Shown piece after piece: positions 26,006 through 34,434 of a stretch of 64,000 nt of DNA. Made by a program: the position numbers and the translations under genes. The notes beneath the pieces are model-generated. The model did not search any database and had not been told where the DNA came from. It saw nothing but the letters and a program-made list of their open reading frames with translations. Origin of the DNA: JACVRW01 sp963751835 (GTDB lineage: Bacteria; Actinomycetota; Thermoleophilia; Solirubrobacterales; Thermoleophilaceae); NCBI GenBank assembly GCA_963751835.1, contig CAVVWD010000019.1, positions 203,286 to 267,285 on the forward strand, in the 5' to 3' direction. Numbering within the stretch: position 1 is the stretch's first letter; the number at the start of each line of letters is the position of its first letter.

Positions 26006-26926
26006 TCAGAGCGAGAAGCCGCCCGTGAAAGGCTCGCCTGCGAACTCGCCCACGAGGGTGTGCAGCCGCTCGATCTCGTCGGGCGCCATCGTGTAGCCGT
26101 GCTCCGGGCCGGGGTAGCGGCGCGCGCGGACCTCCGCGGCGAACTCGGAGACGCCCTTGATCATCGCCTCGCGCACGTTGCCGTAGCGCTTGACGAAGCG
26201 CGCCGCATGCCCGTCGTAGATGCCGAGCAGGTCGTGGAACACGAGCACCTGGCCGTCGGTGGCGGGCCCCGCGCCGATCCCGATCACGGGCACGCGCATG
26301 CGCGGCATGATCACCTCGGTCAGCGGGCTCGGGATCGCCTCGAACACGATCGAGAAGCAGCCGGCGTCCTGCAGCGCCACGGCATCGTGGAGCACCTCGA
26401 GCGCCCGCTCGGCCGTGCGGCCCTGCGAGCGGTAGCCGCCGAGAGCCGTCGCGGTCTGCGGGGTGAGCCCGACGTGGCCCATCACGGGGATTCCCGCGTT
26501 CACAATGGCGCGGGCGCGCTCCACGGTGCTGCCGCCGCGCTCGAGCTTGACCGCGTCGCAGCCGGCTTCCTTGATGAAGCGCTGGGCGTTGTGGACGGCC
26601 TCTTCGTTCGAGGCCTCGTAGGAGCCGAACGGCATGTCGCCCACCAGCAGCGGCGTCGAGAGGCCGCGCCGCACCGCCGCCGCGAGCATGAGCAGCTCGT
26701 TGAGCGTCACGGGCACCGTCGAGGGGTAGCCGAGCACCGTCATCGCGCCGGAGTCGCCCACGAGCACCACGTCCACGGCGGCCTCCTCAGCCACCTGCGC
26801 GCTCGGGTAGTCGTACGCCGTGACCATCGCGATTGGCTCCCCGAGTGCCTTCTTCTCGGCGAGCTTGGACAGGGTCACCGTGGGCCGCTTGGCCGGCGGC
26901 GCACTGGCTGTCGGGCGGTGGCTCAT
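26006..26926 (-). CDS. panB: 3-methyl-2-oxobutanoate hydroxymethyltransferase
   Basis: Ketopantoate hydroxymethyltransferase: transfers a hydroxymethyl group from methylenetetrahydrofolate to 2-ketoisovalerate, first committed step to pantothenate and CoA. 306 residues with family motifs MVTAYDYPSAQVAEEAAVD, LVGDSGAMTVLGY, LVGDMPFGSYEAS, KLERGG, and MGHVGLTPQTATALGGY. The ATG at 26926 overlaps the panC stop (ATGA). Third gene of a DUF2520 - panC - panB operon. Confidence 0.95.
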   Translation of the reverse strand: MSHRPTASAPPAKRPTVTLSKLAEKKALGEPIAMVTAYDYPSAQVAEEAAVDVVLVGDSGAMTVLGYPSTVPVTLNELLMLAAAVRRGLSTPLLVGDMPFGSYEASNEEAVHNAQRFIKEAGCDAVKLERGGSTVERARAIVNAGIPVMGHVGLTPQTATALGGYRSQGRTAERALEVLHDAVALQDAGCFSIVFEAIPSPLTEVIMPRMRVPVIGIGAGPATDGQVLVFHDLLGIYDGHAARFVKRYGNVREAMIKGVSEFAAEVRARRYPGPEHGYTMAPDEIERLHTLVGEFAGEPFTGGFSL

Positions 26927-27801
26927 GTCTGGTTGCTCCTGTCTCCCTCGGCGGCGCCGAGGATCACGTTATCGATCAGCCGCGCCGCTCCGACGCGCGC
27001 GGCCACTGCCAGCAGCGTCGACCCGTTCACGCGCTCCACGGGCGCCAGGTCGGTCATGGAACGAAGCTCGAGGTAGTCCGGCTCGATGCCCGCCCTATCG
27101 AGCTCGATGCGGGCGGCGCGCAGCACGGCGCGGGCATCGCGCTCGCCGAGCGCCACGGTGGACTCCGCCGCCCGCAGCGCGCGGCTCAGAGCCAGCGCGC
27201 GCTCGCGCTCCGCGCTCGAGAGGTAGGCGTTGCGTGTGCTGAGCGCAAGCCCGTCGGGGTCGCGCACGGTCGGGCAGACCTCGATGCGTACCGGGATGTC
27301 GAGGTCGCGCACCAGCTTGCCGATCACGAGCGCCTGCTGCGCGTCCTTCTGGCCGAAGTACGCGACGTCCGGGCCGGCCATGTTGAAGAGCTTCGTGACC
27401 ACCGTGGTCACGCCGGCGAAGTGGCCAGACCCGCGTTGCCCGGGGTCGCCCTCGAGAACGTCCGTAACCCCGCCGACGGTCACCGTGGTGCCGAAGCCGT
27501 CTGGGTAGACCTCGTCGACCGCCGGAAGGAACAGGAGGTCGACGCCCTCCGCGCGCGCGAGCCCGGCGTCGCGCTCCTCGTTGCGCGGGTAGGTAGCGAG
27601 ATCCTCGGTGGGTCCGAACTGAGTCGGGTTGACGAACAGGGAAACCACGACCACATCGCAGTCCCGGCGGGCGCGCCGGATGAGCGACAGGTGGCCCTCG
27701 TGCAAAGAGCCCATGGTCGGCACGAGGCCGACCGTGCGCCCGGCGCGACGTTCGGGCTCGAGCGCATCGCGGAGCGCGGCCACGTCGCGCACGGTCCTCA
27801 T
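26923..27801 (-). CDS. panC: Pantothenate synthetase
   Basis: ATP-dependent condensation of pantoate and beta-alanine to pantothenate. 292 residues. Class I-like nucleotidyltransferase motifs are present: VPTMGSLHEGHLSLIRRA (residues about 28-45), VVSLFVNPTQFGPTEDLATYPR, AYFGQKDAQQALVIGKL, and the KMSKS-equivalent region LALSTRNAYLS. Coupled by 4-bp overlaps to both neighbours. Confidence 0.95.
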   Translation of the reverse strand: MRTVRDVAALRDALEPERRAGRTVGLVPTMGSLHEGHLSLIRRARRDCDVVVVSLFVNPTQFGPTEDLATYPRNEERDAGLARAEGVDLLFLPAVDEVYPDGFGTTVTVGGVTDVLEGDPGQRGSGHFAGVTTVVTKLFNMAGPDVAYFGQKDAQQALVIGKLVRDLDIPVRIEVCPTVRDPDGLALSTRNAYLSSAERERALALSRALRAAESTVALGERDARAVLRAARIELDRAGIEPDYLELRSMTDLAPVERVNGSTLLAVAARVGAARLIDNVILGAAEGDRSNQT

Positions 27802-28610
27802 GCGGGCGCCCCGCGGCGGGCGAGCGAGTGCGTGTGGCGAACCAGCTCGTCGAACAGGTCAAGGAGATGGGGCGCCACCTCCTCGACGGCGGCGCGCTGC
27901 GCCTCGACGGTGGCGTGGTCGCCGCGGGCGATCGGACCCGTCAGCGCCCCCTCGGGGCCGTGCTCGGCGAGGTTCTCCACCGTGCGCCGGAGCAGCGGGA
28001 TGAACAACGCCCGGGCCTCGTGGGGCTCGAGGCCGGCCCCGGCGGCGATGCCCTCGGCGGCCGCCTGGAGCGTGACCATGAAGTTCGAGGCGACTGAGGC
28101 GGCGGCGTGGTAGGCGGCGCGCCCGTCGTCGTCGATCTCGAACGGCGTCATGCCGAGGCGCCGGGCGAGCGAGACGGCGAACCGGAGCGCGGTCTTCGTC
28201 GATCCGGCGACCGCGCAGCCTGCGCCCGTGAAGGCGGCGCCCGGCGCCGGTCCGTCCGGCGCGCGCTCCGCGAACGTCTGCAGGGGGTGGAAACCGAAGA
28301 GCGCCGCGCCCGCCTCCGCGGCCGGTGCCAGCGCGGACAGGGGTGTCGCCCCGCTCGTGTGGCCCACTAGCGGCGCCGCGCCGGCCGCGACCGCGGCCGC
28401 CGCCGCGATCTCGCCGTCAGGGACGCAGATGATCACGGCCCGTGAGGTGCCGGGCAGCTCGCCGCGGCCGAGTGGTCCCTCGACCTCGACGCCCGCCTCG
28501 GACAGCGCTGCGGCCAGCGCCGTGCCGAGCCGGCCGGCTCCTATCACGGCGATGCGGCCCGCGCTGCTCACGCCGGCGAGCGGTTCTTGACTGTCGATCT
28601 GTGGGTGCAT
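27798..28610 (-). CDS. Rossmann-like plus DUF2520 oxidoreductase
   Basis: A protein of about 270 residues: an N-terminal NADP-binding Rossmann domain (RIAVIGAGRLGTALAAALSEAG), a conserved LVGHTSGATPLSAL and FGFHPLQTF, and a C-terminal helical DUF2520 domain (YHAAASVASNFMVTL). This build resembles 6-phosphogluconate/ketopantoate reductase-type enzymes. I start at ATG 28610, since longer versions add an unconserved Arg-rich leader that runs into the divergent UDG promoter. First gene of the pan operon; a ketopantoate-reductase role is a reasonable inference because no panE is seen here. Confidence 0.8.
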   Translation of the reverse strand: MHPQIDSQEPLAGVSSAGRIAVIGAGRLGTALAAALSEAGVEVEGPLGRGELPGTSRAVIICVPDGEIAAAAAVAAGAAPLVGHTSGATPLSALAPAAEAGAALFGFHPLQTFAERAPDGPAPGAAFTGAGCAVAGSTKTALRFAVSLARRLGMTPFEIDDDGRAAYHAAASVASNFMVTLQAAAEGIAAGAGLEPHEARALFIPLLRRTVENLAEHGPEGALTGPIARGDHATVEAQRAAVEEVAPHLLDLFDELVRHTHSLARRGAPA

Positions 28611-28707
28611 TGCCCCTGCCAGGTCCACTCCTGAGGTCGGTAGCGGCCAGCAGCGCAAGGATACCCGTGAGGTCCTCCGTCGAGGGCGGTCCGTAGGCTT
28701 GGGGTCC

Positions 28708-29382
28708 ATGCAGTCTCGACCCGCAGCGGAGCGGCGCGAGGAGCTCGTCGCCCTCTACCGCGAGGCGTCAGGCTGCGTCCGCTGCCCGCTCCACCAGGGG
28801 CGCAACCGGGTGGTGTTCGGGAACGGGAACGCGGACGCCGACCTGATGTTCGTGGGCGAGGGCCCCGGCCAGCAGGAGGACATCCAGGGCCTGCCTTTCG
28901 TGGGCCGCGCCGGAAAGCTGCTCGACCAGCTCCTCGACGAGATCGGGCTCTCGCGCGGCGAGGTGTGGGTCAGCAATGTCGTGCGCTGTCGCCCACCGGG
29001 CAACCGCGACCCGCAACCGGAGGAGATCGCTGCCTGCCGGTCCTACACCGACCGCCAGATAGAGCTGATCGAGCCGCGGCTGATCTGCAGCCTCGGCAAG
29101 TTCGCGATGCAGGTGCTCACGCGGACCAATCGCGGCATAACCGCGGTCCACGGCAAGCCCGAGGTGCACGAGCTGGGCGGCCGCACGATGCGCGTCTACC
29201 CGCTCTTCCACCCGGCCGCGGCGCTCCGTTCGACGAAGACCCTCGAGGACCTCCGGGAGGCGTTCGCCCGCATCCCGGCGCTGCTCGACGAGCCGCCGCC
29301 GGTGCCGATCGGCGCCGTTGCGCCAGCCGCGCTGGCAACGGTCCCGGAGCCGGACCCGCCGCAGATGGATCTCTTCGGCTGA
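28708..29382 (+). CDS. Family 4 uracil-DNA glycosylase
   Basis: 4Fe-4S uracil-DNA glycosylase that removes uracil from DNA to start base excision repair. 224 residues. The Cys ligands are visible at GCVRCPLH (N-terminal pair), VVRCRPPGNR and ICSLGKFA. The catalytic GEGPGQQEDIQGLPFVGRAG and the C-terminal YPLFHPAAALRS match family 4. The ATG at 28708 is used; it is divergent from the pan operon. Followed closely by tsaE. Confidence 0.92.
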   Translation: MQSRPAAERREELVALYREASGCVRCPLHQGRNRVVFGNGNADADLMFVGEGPGQQEDIQGLPFVGRAGKLLDQLLDEIGLSRGEVWVSNVVRCRPPGNRDPQPEEIAACRSYTDRQIELIEPRLICSLGKFAMQVLTRTNRGITAVHGKPEVHELGGRTMRVYPLFHPAAALRSTKTLEDLREAFARIPALLDEPPPVPIGAVAPAALATVPEPDPPQMDLFG

Positions 29383-29398
29383 GCCCGCGGGGCCCGGG

Positions 29399-29806
29399 GT
29401 GGAGCGCGAAACCCGCTCGGCGGAGGAGACGGAGGCCGCGGGCGCGGAGCTGGCGGCCCGGCTCGCCCCGGGCGACGTGGTGCTCGTGACGGGCGAGCTC
29501 GGCAGCGGCAAGACCACCTTCGTGCGCGGCGCCGCCCGTGCGCTCGGGGTCGAGGGACCGGTGACGAGCCCGACGTTCACCATCGGACACGTGCTCGACG
29601 GCCGCCCCGAGGTGGCCCACCTCGACCTCTACCGGCTCGGCTCGCTCGCGGGCGAGGACCCCGCGCTGCTCGACGACTACCTCACCCCCGACCGGGTGGC
29701 GTTCCTCGAATGGCCCGAGGCCGCGGAGCCGGCACTCGACCGCGTCGCCGCGCGCGTGCGTCTCGAGCACCTGGGGGAGGACCGGCGCAGGATCACGATC
29801 GAGTGA
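29399..29806 (+). CDS. tsaE: tRNA threonylcarbamoyladenosine biosynthesis ATPase TsaE
   Basis: P-loop ATPase that drives the TsaB-TsaD complex in making the t6A37 tRNA modification. 135 residues. Walker A is VTGELGSGKTTFVRG; SPTFTIGHVL and VAHLDLYRLG are the switch-like regions, and AFLEWPE is the conserved C-terminal acidic motif. Start GTG 29399, 17 bp after the UDG stop; the stop overlaps tsaB as GTGA. Confidence 0.92.
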   Translation: MERETRSAEETEAAGAELAARLAPGDVVLVTGELGSGKTTFVRGAARALGVEGPVTSPTFTIGHVLDGRPEVAHLDLYRLGSLAGEDPALLDDYLTPDRVAFLEWPEAAEPALDRVAARVRLEHLGEDRRRITIE

Positions 29807-30468
29807 GCCTGCTGGGCTTCGACACCTCGACGTCGGCGTCGAGCGCCTGCATCCTGCGCGCCGACGGCGAGGCATACGAGGTCCTGCCGCCGCCGGGGCG
29901 GTTGGCGGGGCGTCCCGCGCACGCGAGCGAGCTGATGCCGGCCGTTGCGGAGGTCATGGACGCGTCCGGCCTCGGCTGGGCCGAGCTGCGGGCGATCGCC
30001 GTGGGGGTGGGACCCGGCGCCTTCACCGGGCTCCGTATAGGAGTCGCGACTGCGCGCGCCCTCGCCGCGGCGAACGGGCTGCCGCTGCGCCCCGTGTCGT
30101 CGCTCGCGGCGCTCGCCGCCGGGATCGACGACGAGCTGAGGCTGGCCGTGATCGACGCCAAGCGCGGCGAGGTGTTCGGGGCTCTCTATGGCCCCGATGG
30201 CGCGCTCCTCGCCCCCTCCGCGCTGCCGGCCGAGGCGCTCGCCGAGCAGGTGAGAGCGGGTGGATTCGACCCGCTGGCCGCGGGAGACGGCTCGGTACGA
30301 TTTCGAGGGGCGCTCGAATCGGCCGGTATCCGCGTGGCGCCGGACGACGCGGGCGCACACGTGGTTCGCGGCCTCCACGTCTGCCGGCTGGCGCAGGGAG
30401 TGGGCGACGAGCCGCCGGAGGCAGTTCTCCCCGATTATCTGAGAGCACCGGACGCCAAGCCGCAGTGA
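29803..30468 (+). CDS. tsaB: tRNA threonylcarbamoyladenosine biosynthesis protein TsaB
   Basis: Non-catalytic ASKHA-fold partner of TsaD. 221 residues starting VSLLGFDTSTSASSACIL. Conserved VGVGPGAFTGLRIGVATA and VIDAKRGEVFGALY match TsaB. GTG 29803 overlaps the tsaE stop and the gene's end overlaps rimI, giving the classic tsaE-tsaB-rimI-tsaD order. Confidence 0.92.
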   Translation: MSLLGFDTSTSASSACILRADGEAYEVLPPPGRLAGRPAHASELMPAVAEVMDASGLGWAELRAIAVGVGPGAFTGLRIGVATARALAAANGLPLRPVSSLAALAAGIDDELRLAVIDAKRGEVFGALYGPDGALLAPSALPAEALAEQVRAGGFDPLAAGDGSVRFRGALESAGIRVAPDDAGAHVVRGLHVCRLAQGVGDEPPEAVLPDYLRAPDAKPQ

Positions 30469-30923
30469 CCGAGCCCGAGATTCGTCAACTCACCTACGCC
30501 GACCTCCCGCAGGTCATCGCGATCGAGCGGCGGGCGTTCCCGACGCCCTGGTCACTGGCGATGTTCGTGCTGGAGCTGTCGAAGCCGTCCGGCATCTGCC
30601 TGGCCGCGCTCGTCGAGGGCAGGATGGTCGGCTACCTGGTCTGCTCGCGCTACGACACGGTCTGGCACCTGATGAACGTCGCCGTCGACCCGATCGTCCA
30701 GCGCCGCGGAATCGGCAGCGCATTGCTCGAGCGGCTGTTCGAGCTCGCCGACAGGCCGAGCGAGCAGTACACGCTCGAGGTCCGAACCTCGAACGAATCG
30801 GCCATCCGTCTCTACGAGCGCTTCGGCTTCCGGGCCGCCGGGCGCAGGCGCGCCTATTACCACGACAACCGCGAGGACGCGCTCATCATGTGGCGGACGG
30901 CGCCCGAACGCGCCACCGCGTGA
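30465..30923 (+). CDS. rimI: Ribosomal protein S18-alanine N-acetyltransferase
   Basis: GNAT acetyltransferase acetylating the N-terminal alanine of ribosomal protein S18. 152 residues. The acetyl-CoA-binding motif is VDPIVQRRGIGSALLERL, followed by LEVRTSNESAIRLYERFGF and a C-terminal YYHDNREDALIM, all typical for RimI. GTG start and overlaps on both sides couple it to tsaB and tsaD. Confidence 0.92.
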   Translation: MTEPEIRQLTYADLPQVIAIERRAFPTPWSLAMFVLELSKPSGICLAALVEGRMVGYLVCSRYDTVWHLMNVAVDPIVQRRGIGSALLERLFELADRPSEQYTLEVRTSNESAIRLYERFGFRAAGRRRAYYHDNREDALIMWRTAPERATA

Positions 30924-31894
30924 TCCTCGCGATAGAGACGAGCTGCGACGACACGTGCGCGGCGGTCGTGAGCGAGGACGGCGAGATCCGCTCGAACGTA
31001 GTCGCCTCGCAGGGGCTCCTCCATGCCCGGTACGGCGGCGTCGTCCCCGAGATCGCCTCACGTCACCATCTCGAGCTGATGGACGCCGTGACGGCGGACG
31101 CGCTCGAGCGCGCGGGCGTCCGGCTCGACGGGATCGCCACGGTCGCTGTCACGCATGGTCCCGGGCTGATCGGCGCGCTGCTCGTGGGGCTCTCGTCGGC
31201 CAAGGCACTCGCGGCGGTGGGCCGGCTCCCGCTCGTCCCGGTCGATCATCTGCACGGTCATGTGGTGGCGAGCACGTTGGGGGACGATGCCGTCGAGCCG
31301 CCCTATCTGTGCCTGGTGGCGAGCGGCGGCCATACCTTCCTCGCGCGCGTGGACGATCCGGCGGGCTACACGGTGCTCGGCCAGACGCTCGACGATGCCG
31401 CCGGCGAGGCGTTCGACAAGGGGGCGCGCCTGCTCGGGCTCGGATACCCCGGCGGCCCGGCCCTCGACCGCCTGGCGCGCGGGGGCGACCCCGAGGCGTT
31501 CGACTTTCCCCGCAGCGCGCCCGGTGAGCTCGACTTCAGCTTCAGCGGCCTCAAGACGGCGCTGCTGTACCGGATCCGCGACCTCGGCGCACGCGCCGAG
31601 AGCCGCGCCACGGACCTGGCGGCCTCCTACCAGCGGGCGATCGTCGACGCGCTCACGACCCGCACCCGCGACGCCCTCGACCGCGAGGGGCTCGAGCGAC
31701 TGGCGATCGGGGGCGGCGTGGCCGCGAACTCGGAGCTGCGGGCCGCCGTGCGGGAGCTCGGAGCGCCCGTGTGGGTGCCGCCGGTCGAGCTCTGCACGGA
31801 CAACGCCGCGATGATTGCCGGGGCGGCGCGCTTCCTGGAGCCGATCGCGTATCCGGGCTACCTCGGCCTGGACGCGAGCGCCCGGCTCGCCTGA
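30920..31894 (+). CDS. tsaD: tRNA N6-adenosine threonylcarbamoyltransferase TsaD
   Basis: Catalytic subunit that transfers threonylcarbamoyl to A37 of tRNAs reading ANN codons. 324 residues. Motifs: ILAIETSCDDTCAAV, VVPEIASRHHLE, the metal-binding HLHGHV, LVASGGHTFL, DDAAGEAFDKGARLLGLGYP, and IGGGVAANSELRA. GTG 30920 overlaps the rimI stop. Convergent with the antiporter gene, 2 bp apart. Confidence 0.95.
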   Translation: MILAIETSCDDTCAAVVSEDGEIRSNVVASQGLLHARYGGVVPEIASRHHLELMDAVTADALERAGVRLDGIATVAVTHGPGLIGALLVGLSSAKALAAVGRLPLVPVDHLHGHVVASTLGDDAVEPPYLCLVASGGHTFLARVDDPAGYTVLGQTLDDAAGEAFDKGARLLGLGYPGGPALDRLARGGDPEAFDFPRSAPGELDFSFSGLKTALLYRIRDLGARAESRATDLAASYQRAIVDALTTRTRDALDREGLERLAIGGGVAANSELRAAVRELGAPVWVPPVELCTDNAAMIAGAARFLEPIAYPGYLGLDASARLA

Positions 31895-31896
31895 GG

Positions 31897-33468
31897 TCAG
31901 GCGATCCGGGACTCCTCGAGGTCCAGCTCCCGCTCGATCCTCCGGCGCACCTCGTCCGAGATGTCGAGCGCGTTGCGCATGCCGACCAGCTCCTCCCGCT
32001 GAGCCTCGAAGAGCTCGTACATCAGCCGCCTGTAGGCGTCCGTCCGCTCCTCGTAGCGCTCGTCTCCGTCCGTGCGGGCCTCGAACCGGCGCCGCCGGTA
32101 GTCGTATAGGGCGCGCACTCGGCCGAGCGTCTCGTCTCGGACCCAGTCCGCGCCCTCGAGCTCCTCCAGCCGCGCGAGCGCGGCCTCCGCCAACCGGATC
32201 CGGGCGGCGATCTCCTCGACCTCCTCCTCGCCGTCGTCGACCACTCCGAGGCGGTTGATCAAGGGGCCGAGCGTCAGCCCCTGGCCGACGAGCGTCACCA
32301 GGATCACGACGAAGGCGAGAAAGATGATCAGGTCCCGTTCCGGGAACGGAGCACCGCTGTCGGTCCTGAGCGGGACCGCGAGCGCCGCGGCGAGGGCGAC
32401 GGCACCGCGCATGCCGGCCCAACCGACGACGATCCGCTCCCGCGGCCCGACGCGCCGCGCCCTCTGGGCGGCGCGCCGGTCGATCACCCGCAGCAGGTAG
32501 GTGACCGTGAACCCCCAGCCCATCCGGACGACGATCACGGTCGCGCTCACGAGCGCTCCCCAGAGGAGGAGCTGGCCGGCCGACTCGCCGCTCAGGTCGT
32601 CGATGATGTTCGGCAGCTGCATGCCGACCAGCAGGAAGAGCACGGCGTTCAGCAGGAAGGTGAGGATCTCCCAGACCGACATGCTCTGGATGCGCGTGAG
32701 CGGCGTCGTCAACTCGGGCGTGTACCAGCCCATGTAGACGCCCACGGTCACCGCGGCGATGACCCCGGAGAAGCCGAGCTCCTCGGCGGGCAGGTAGGCG
32801 GCGTAGCCGCTGAGGAGTGAGATCGTGATCTCGGTCGGGGGGTCGTCGAGGCGCCTGCGGATCTGCCTGATCACCCAACCGGCGGCGAGCCCGATCGCGA
32901 GCCCGCCCACACCGCTGAGCACGAACTCGACGCTCGCGTCCAGCAGCGAGAAGGAGCCGCTGACCACGGCCGCGACCGCCACGCGGTAGAGGATCAGAGC
33001 CGTCCAGTCGTTGGTCAGGTTCTCGCCTTCGACTACGGCGACGAGCCGTCGTGGGGCGCCGACCCGGCGCATGATCTCGGCCGGCGCCACGGCGTCGGTC
33101 GGCGAGACGATCGCTCCGAGCACGAACGCAACATCCCAGTCGAGCCCGATCACGTAGTGGGCGATGAGCGCGACTGCGGCCATCGTCCCGAGCACCAAAC
33201 CGATCGCAAGGAGGGCGATCGGGCGCGCGTTGCGGCGCAGGTCGCGCAGCGAGGTGAAGAACGCCGCTCCGTAGAGAAGCGGGGGCAGGAAGATCAGGAG
33301 CACGAGCTCGGGATCGAGCTCGACCGACGGAATTCCCGGAATGAAGCCGATGGCGGTGCCCCCGAGCACGAGCGTGATCGGGTAGGGCACGTGCACCAGG
33401 TGGGCCAGGAAGGCGAAGGCGACGATGCCCGCCAGCAGGCCGAAGATCACGAGCTCGAGGTGCTCCAC
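31897..33468 (-). CDS. Na+/H+ antiporter, CPA1 family
   Basis: Cation/proton exchanger for pH and sodium homeostasis, about 523 residues with 12 or so helices and a long C-terminal charged coiled-coil-like tail (residues about 430-523). The transport core is recognisable: FVLGAIVSPTDAVAP (unwound helix), VVEGENLTNDWTAL (the conserved Asp of the ion site) and GWAGMRGAVALAAALAVP. I prefer GTG 33468 since the longer in-frame start at 33513 would overlap the divergent glutaredoxin gene. Only 19 bp separate the two divergent starts. Confidence 0.88.
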   Translation of the reverse strand: MEHLELVIFGLLAGIVAFAFLAHLVHVPYPITLVLGGTAIGFIPGIPSVELDPELVLLIFLPPLLYGAAFFTSLRDLRRNARPIALLAIGLVLGTMAAVALIAHYVIGLDWDVAFVLGAIVSPTDAVAPAEIMRRVGAPRRLVAVVEGENLTNDWTALILYRVAVAAVVSGSFSLLDASVEFVLSGVGGLAIGLAAGWVIRQIRRRLDDPPTEITISLLSGYAAYLPAEELGFSGVIAAVTVGVYMGWYTPELTTPLTRIQSMSVWEILTFLLNAVLFLLVGMQLPNIIDDLSGESAGQLLLWGALVSATVIVVRMGWGFTVTYLLRVIDRRAAQRARRVGPRERIVVGWAGMRGAVALAAALAVPLRTDSGAPFPERDLIIFLAFVVILVTLVGQGLTLGPLINRLGVVDDGEEEVEEIAARIRLAEAALARLEELEGADWVRDETLGRVRALYDYRRRRFEARTDGDERYEERTDAYRRLMYELFEAQREELVGMRNALDISDEVRRRIERELDLEESRIA

Positions 33469-33487
33469 GGCCGTAGAGTGACAATCG

Positions 33488-33736
33488 GTGACAACGATCA
33501 CCCTGTACGGCAAGCCCGGCTGTCACCTGTGTGAGGACGCCCGCTCCGCCCTGGAGCGGGTCCGCGCCGGGCACGGCTTCGAGCTCGAGGAGGTCGACGT
33601 CTCCCTCGATCCGGCGCTCTACCGGGAATACGGCGAGCGAATCCCGGTGCTGGCGCTGGACGGCGAGGAGCTGTTCGAGTTCTTCGTCGATGAGGAGTCG
33701 CTGCGCGAGCGGCTCGATAGAGTGAACCCCTCGTGA
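33488..33736 (+). CDS. Glutaredoxin-like thiol protein
   Basis: An 82-residue thioredoxin-fold protein. The N-terminal ITLYGKPGCHLCEDARSAL carries a CHLC redox motif, and RIPVLALDGEELFEFFVDEE holds the cis-proline segment (IPV). Glutaredoxin-family/DUF836 type; the reductant is unknown. GTG 33488; its end overlaps rex as GTGA, linking a thiol switch protein to the NADH sensor. Confidence 0.82.
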   Translation: MTTITLYGKPGCHLCEDARSALERVRAGHGFELEEVDVSLDPALYREYGERIPVLALDGEELFEFFVDEESLRERLDRVNPS

Positions 33737-34425
33737 GGTACGACGATCCCCATGCGGGCGGCGTCGGGCTTCAGCCGGCGAGGCCCGAGGGCGAGCCGGG
33801 GGCGTCGGAGCGGCTCTCGCTCGGCGTCGCGGCCCGACTGTCGCGTTACCTGCAGGTGCTGACCCAAGCCAAGAAGATGGGCAGGGAGACGATCTCCTCC
33901 CAGGAGCTGGCCGACTACACGCACGTCAACTCCACCCAGATCCGTCGCGATCTGTCCGGCTTCGGCAAGTTCGGCAAGCGCGGCGTGGGCTACAACGTCG
34001 ACTCGCTCGTCTCGCAGATCCGCAAGATCCTGCGGACCACCGGCAAGCACAACATCGCCCTGTTCGGCGCCGGGAACCTCGGCCAGGCGATCGCCGGCTC
34101 GGACATCTTCGCCGACCACGGATTCCGCGTCGTGGCGCTCTTCGACAAGGACCCGTCGAAGGTGGGGACGAGCGTCAACGAAAACCTGACCGTCCGCCCG
34201 TACGAGGAACTCGAGCGGGTCGTTCGCGACGAGGACGTGGTGGTGGGCGTGCTCGCGGTCCCGACGGACGCCGCCCAGCAGGTGGCCGACGACCTCGTGG
34301 ACGCCGGCGTGAAGATCATCTTCAACTACTCAGAGGCCCTGCTGCAGGTGCCGCCCGAGGTGACGGTGCACACCTCGAGCCCGGCGGTCGACCTGCTCTA
34401 CGCGCTCTACTTCTACCTCACGTAG
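33733..34425 (+). CDS. rex: Redox-sensing transcriptional repressor Rex
   Basis: Homodimeric repressor that leaves DNA when NADH/NAD+ rises. 230 residues. The winged-helix N-domain includes ARLSRYLQVLTQAKK, ISSQELADYTHVNSTQIRRD and LSGFGKFGKRGVGY. The Rossmann NADH domain has NIALFGAGNLGQAIA and LAVPTDAAQQVAD, and the domain-swapped C-terminal helix is SSPAVDLLYALYFYL. The disordered first 25 residues are longer than usual. GTG 33733 overlaps the glutaredoxin-like gene. Confidence 0.95.
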   Translation: MRYDDPHAGGVGLQPARPEGEPGASERLSLGVAARLSRYLQVLTQAKKMGRETISSQELADYTHVNSTQIRRDLSGFGKFGKRGVGYNVDSLVSQIRKILRTTGKHNIALFGAGNLGQAIAGSDIFADHGFRVVALFDKDPSKVGTSVNENLTVRPYEELERVVRDEDVVVGVLAVPTDAAQQVADDLVDAGVKIIFNYSEALLQVPPEVTVHTSSPAVDLLYALYFYLT

Positions 34426-34434
34426 ACACCCGCC

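Noticed and set aside
29682..29700. TCACCC...GGGTGG resembling the operator
   Set aside because: Inside tsaE, six-base centre, encodes ordinary residues; taken as chance.
31058..33574. An 838-codon minus-strand open frame overlapping tsaD and the antiporter
   Set aside because: Arg-rich, motif-free translation; the antiporter and tsaD frames explain the DNA.
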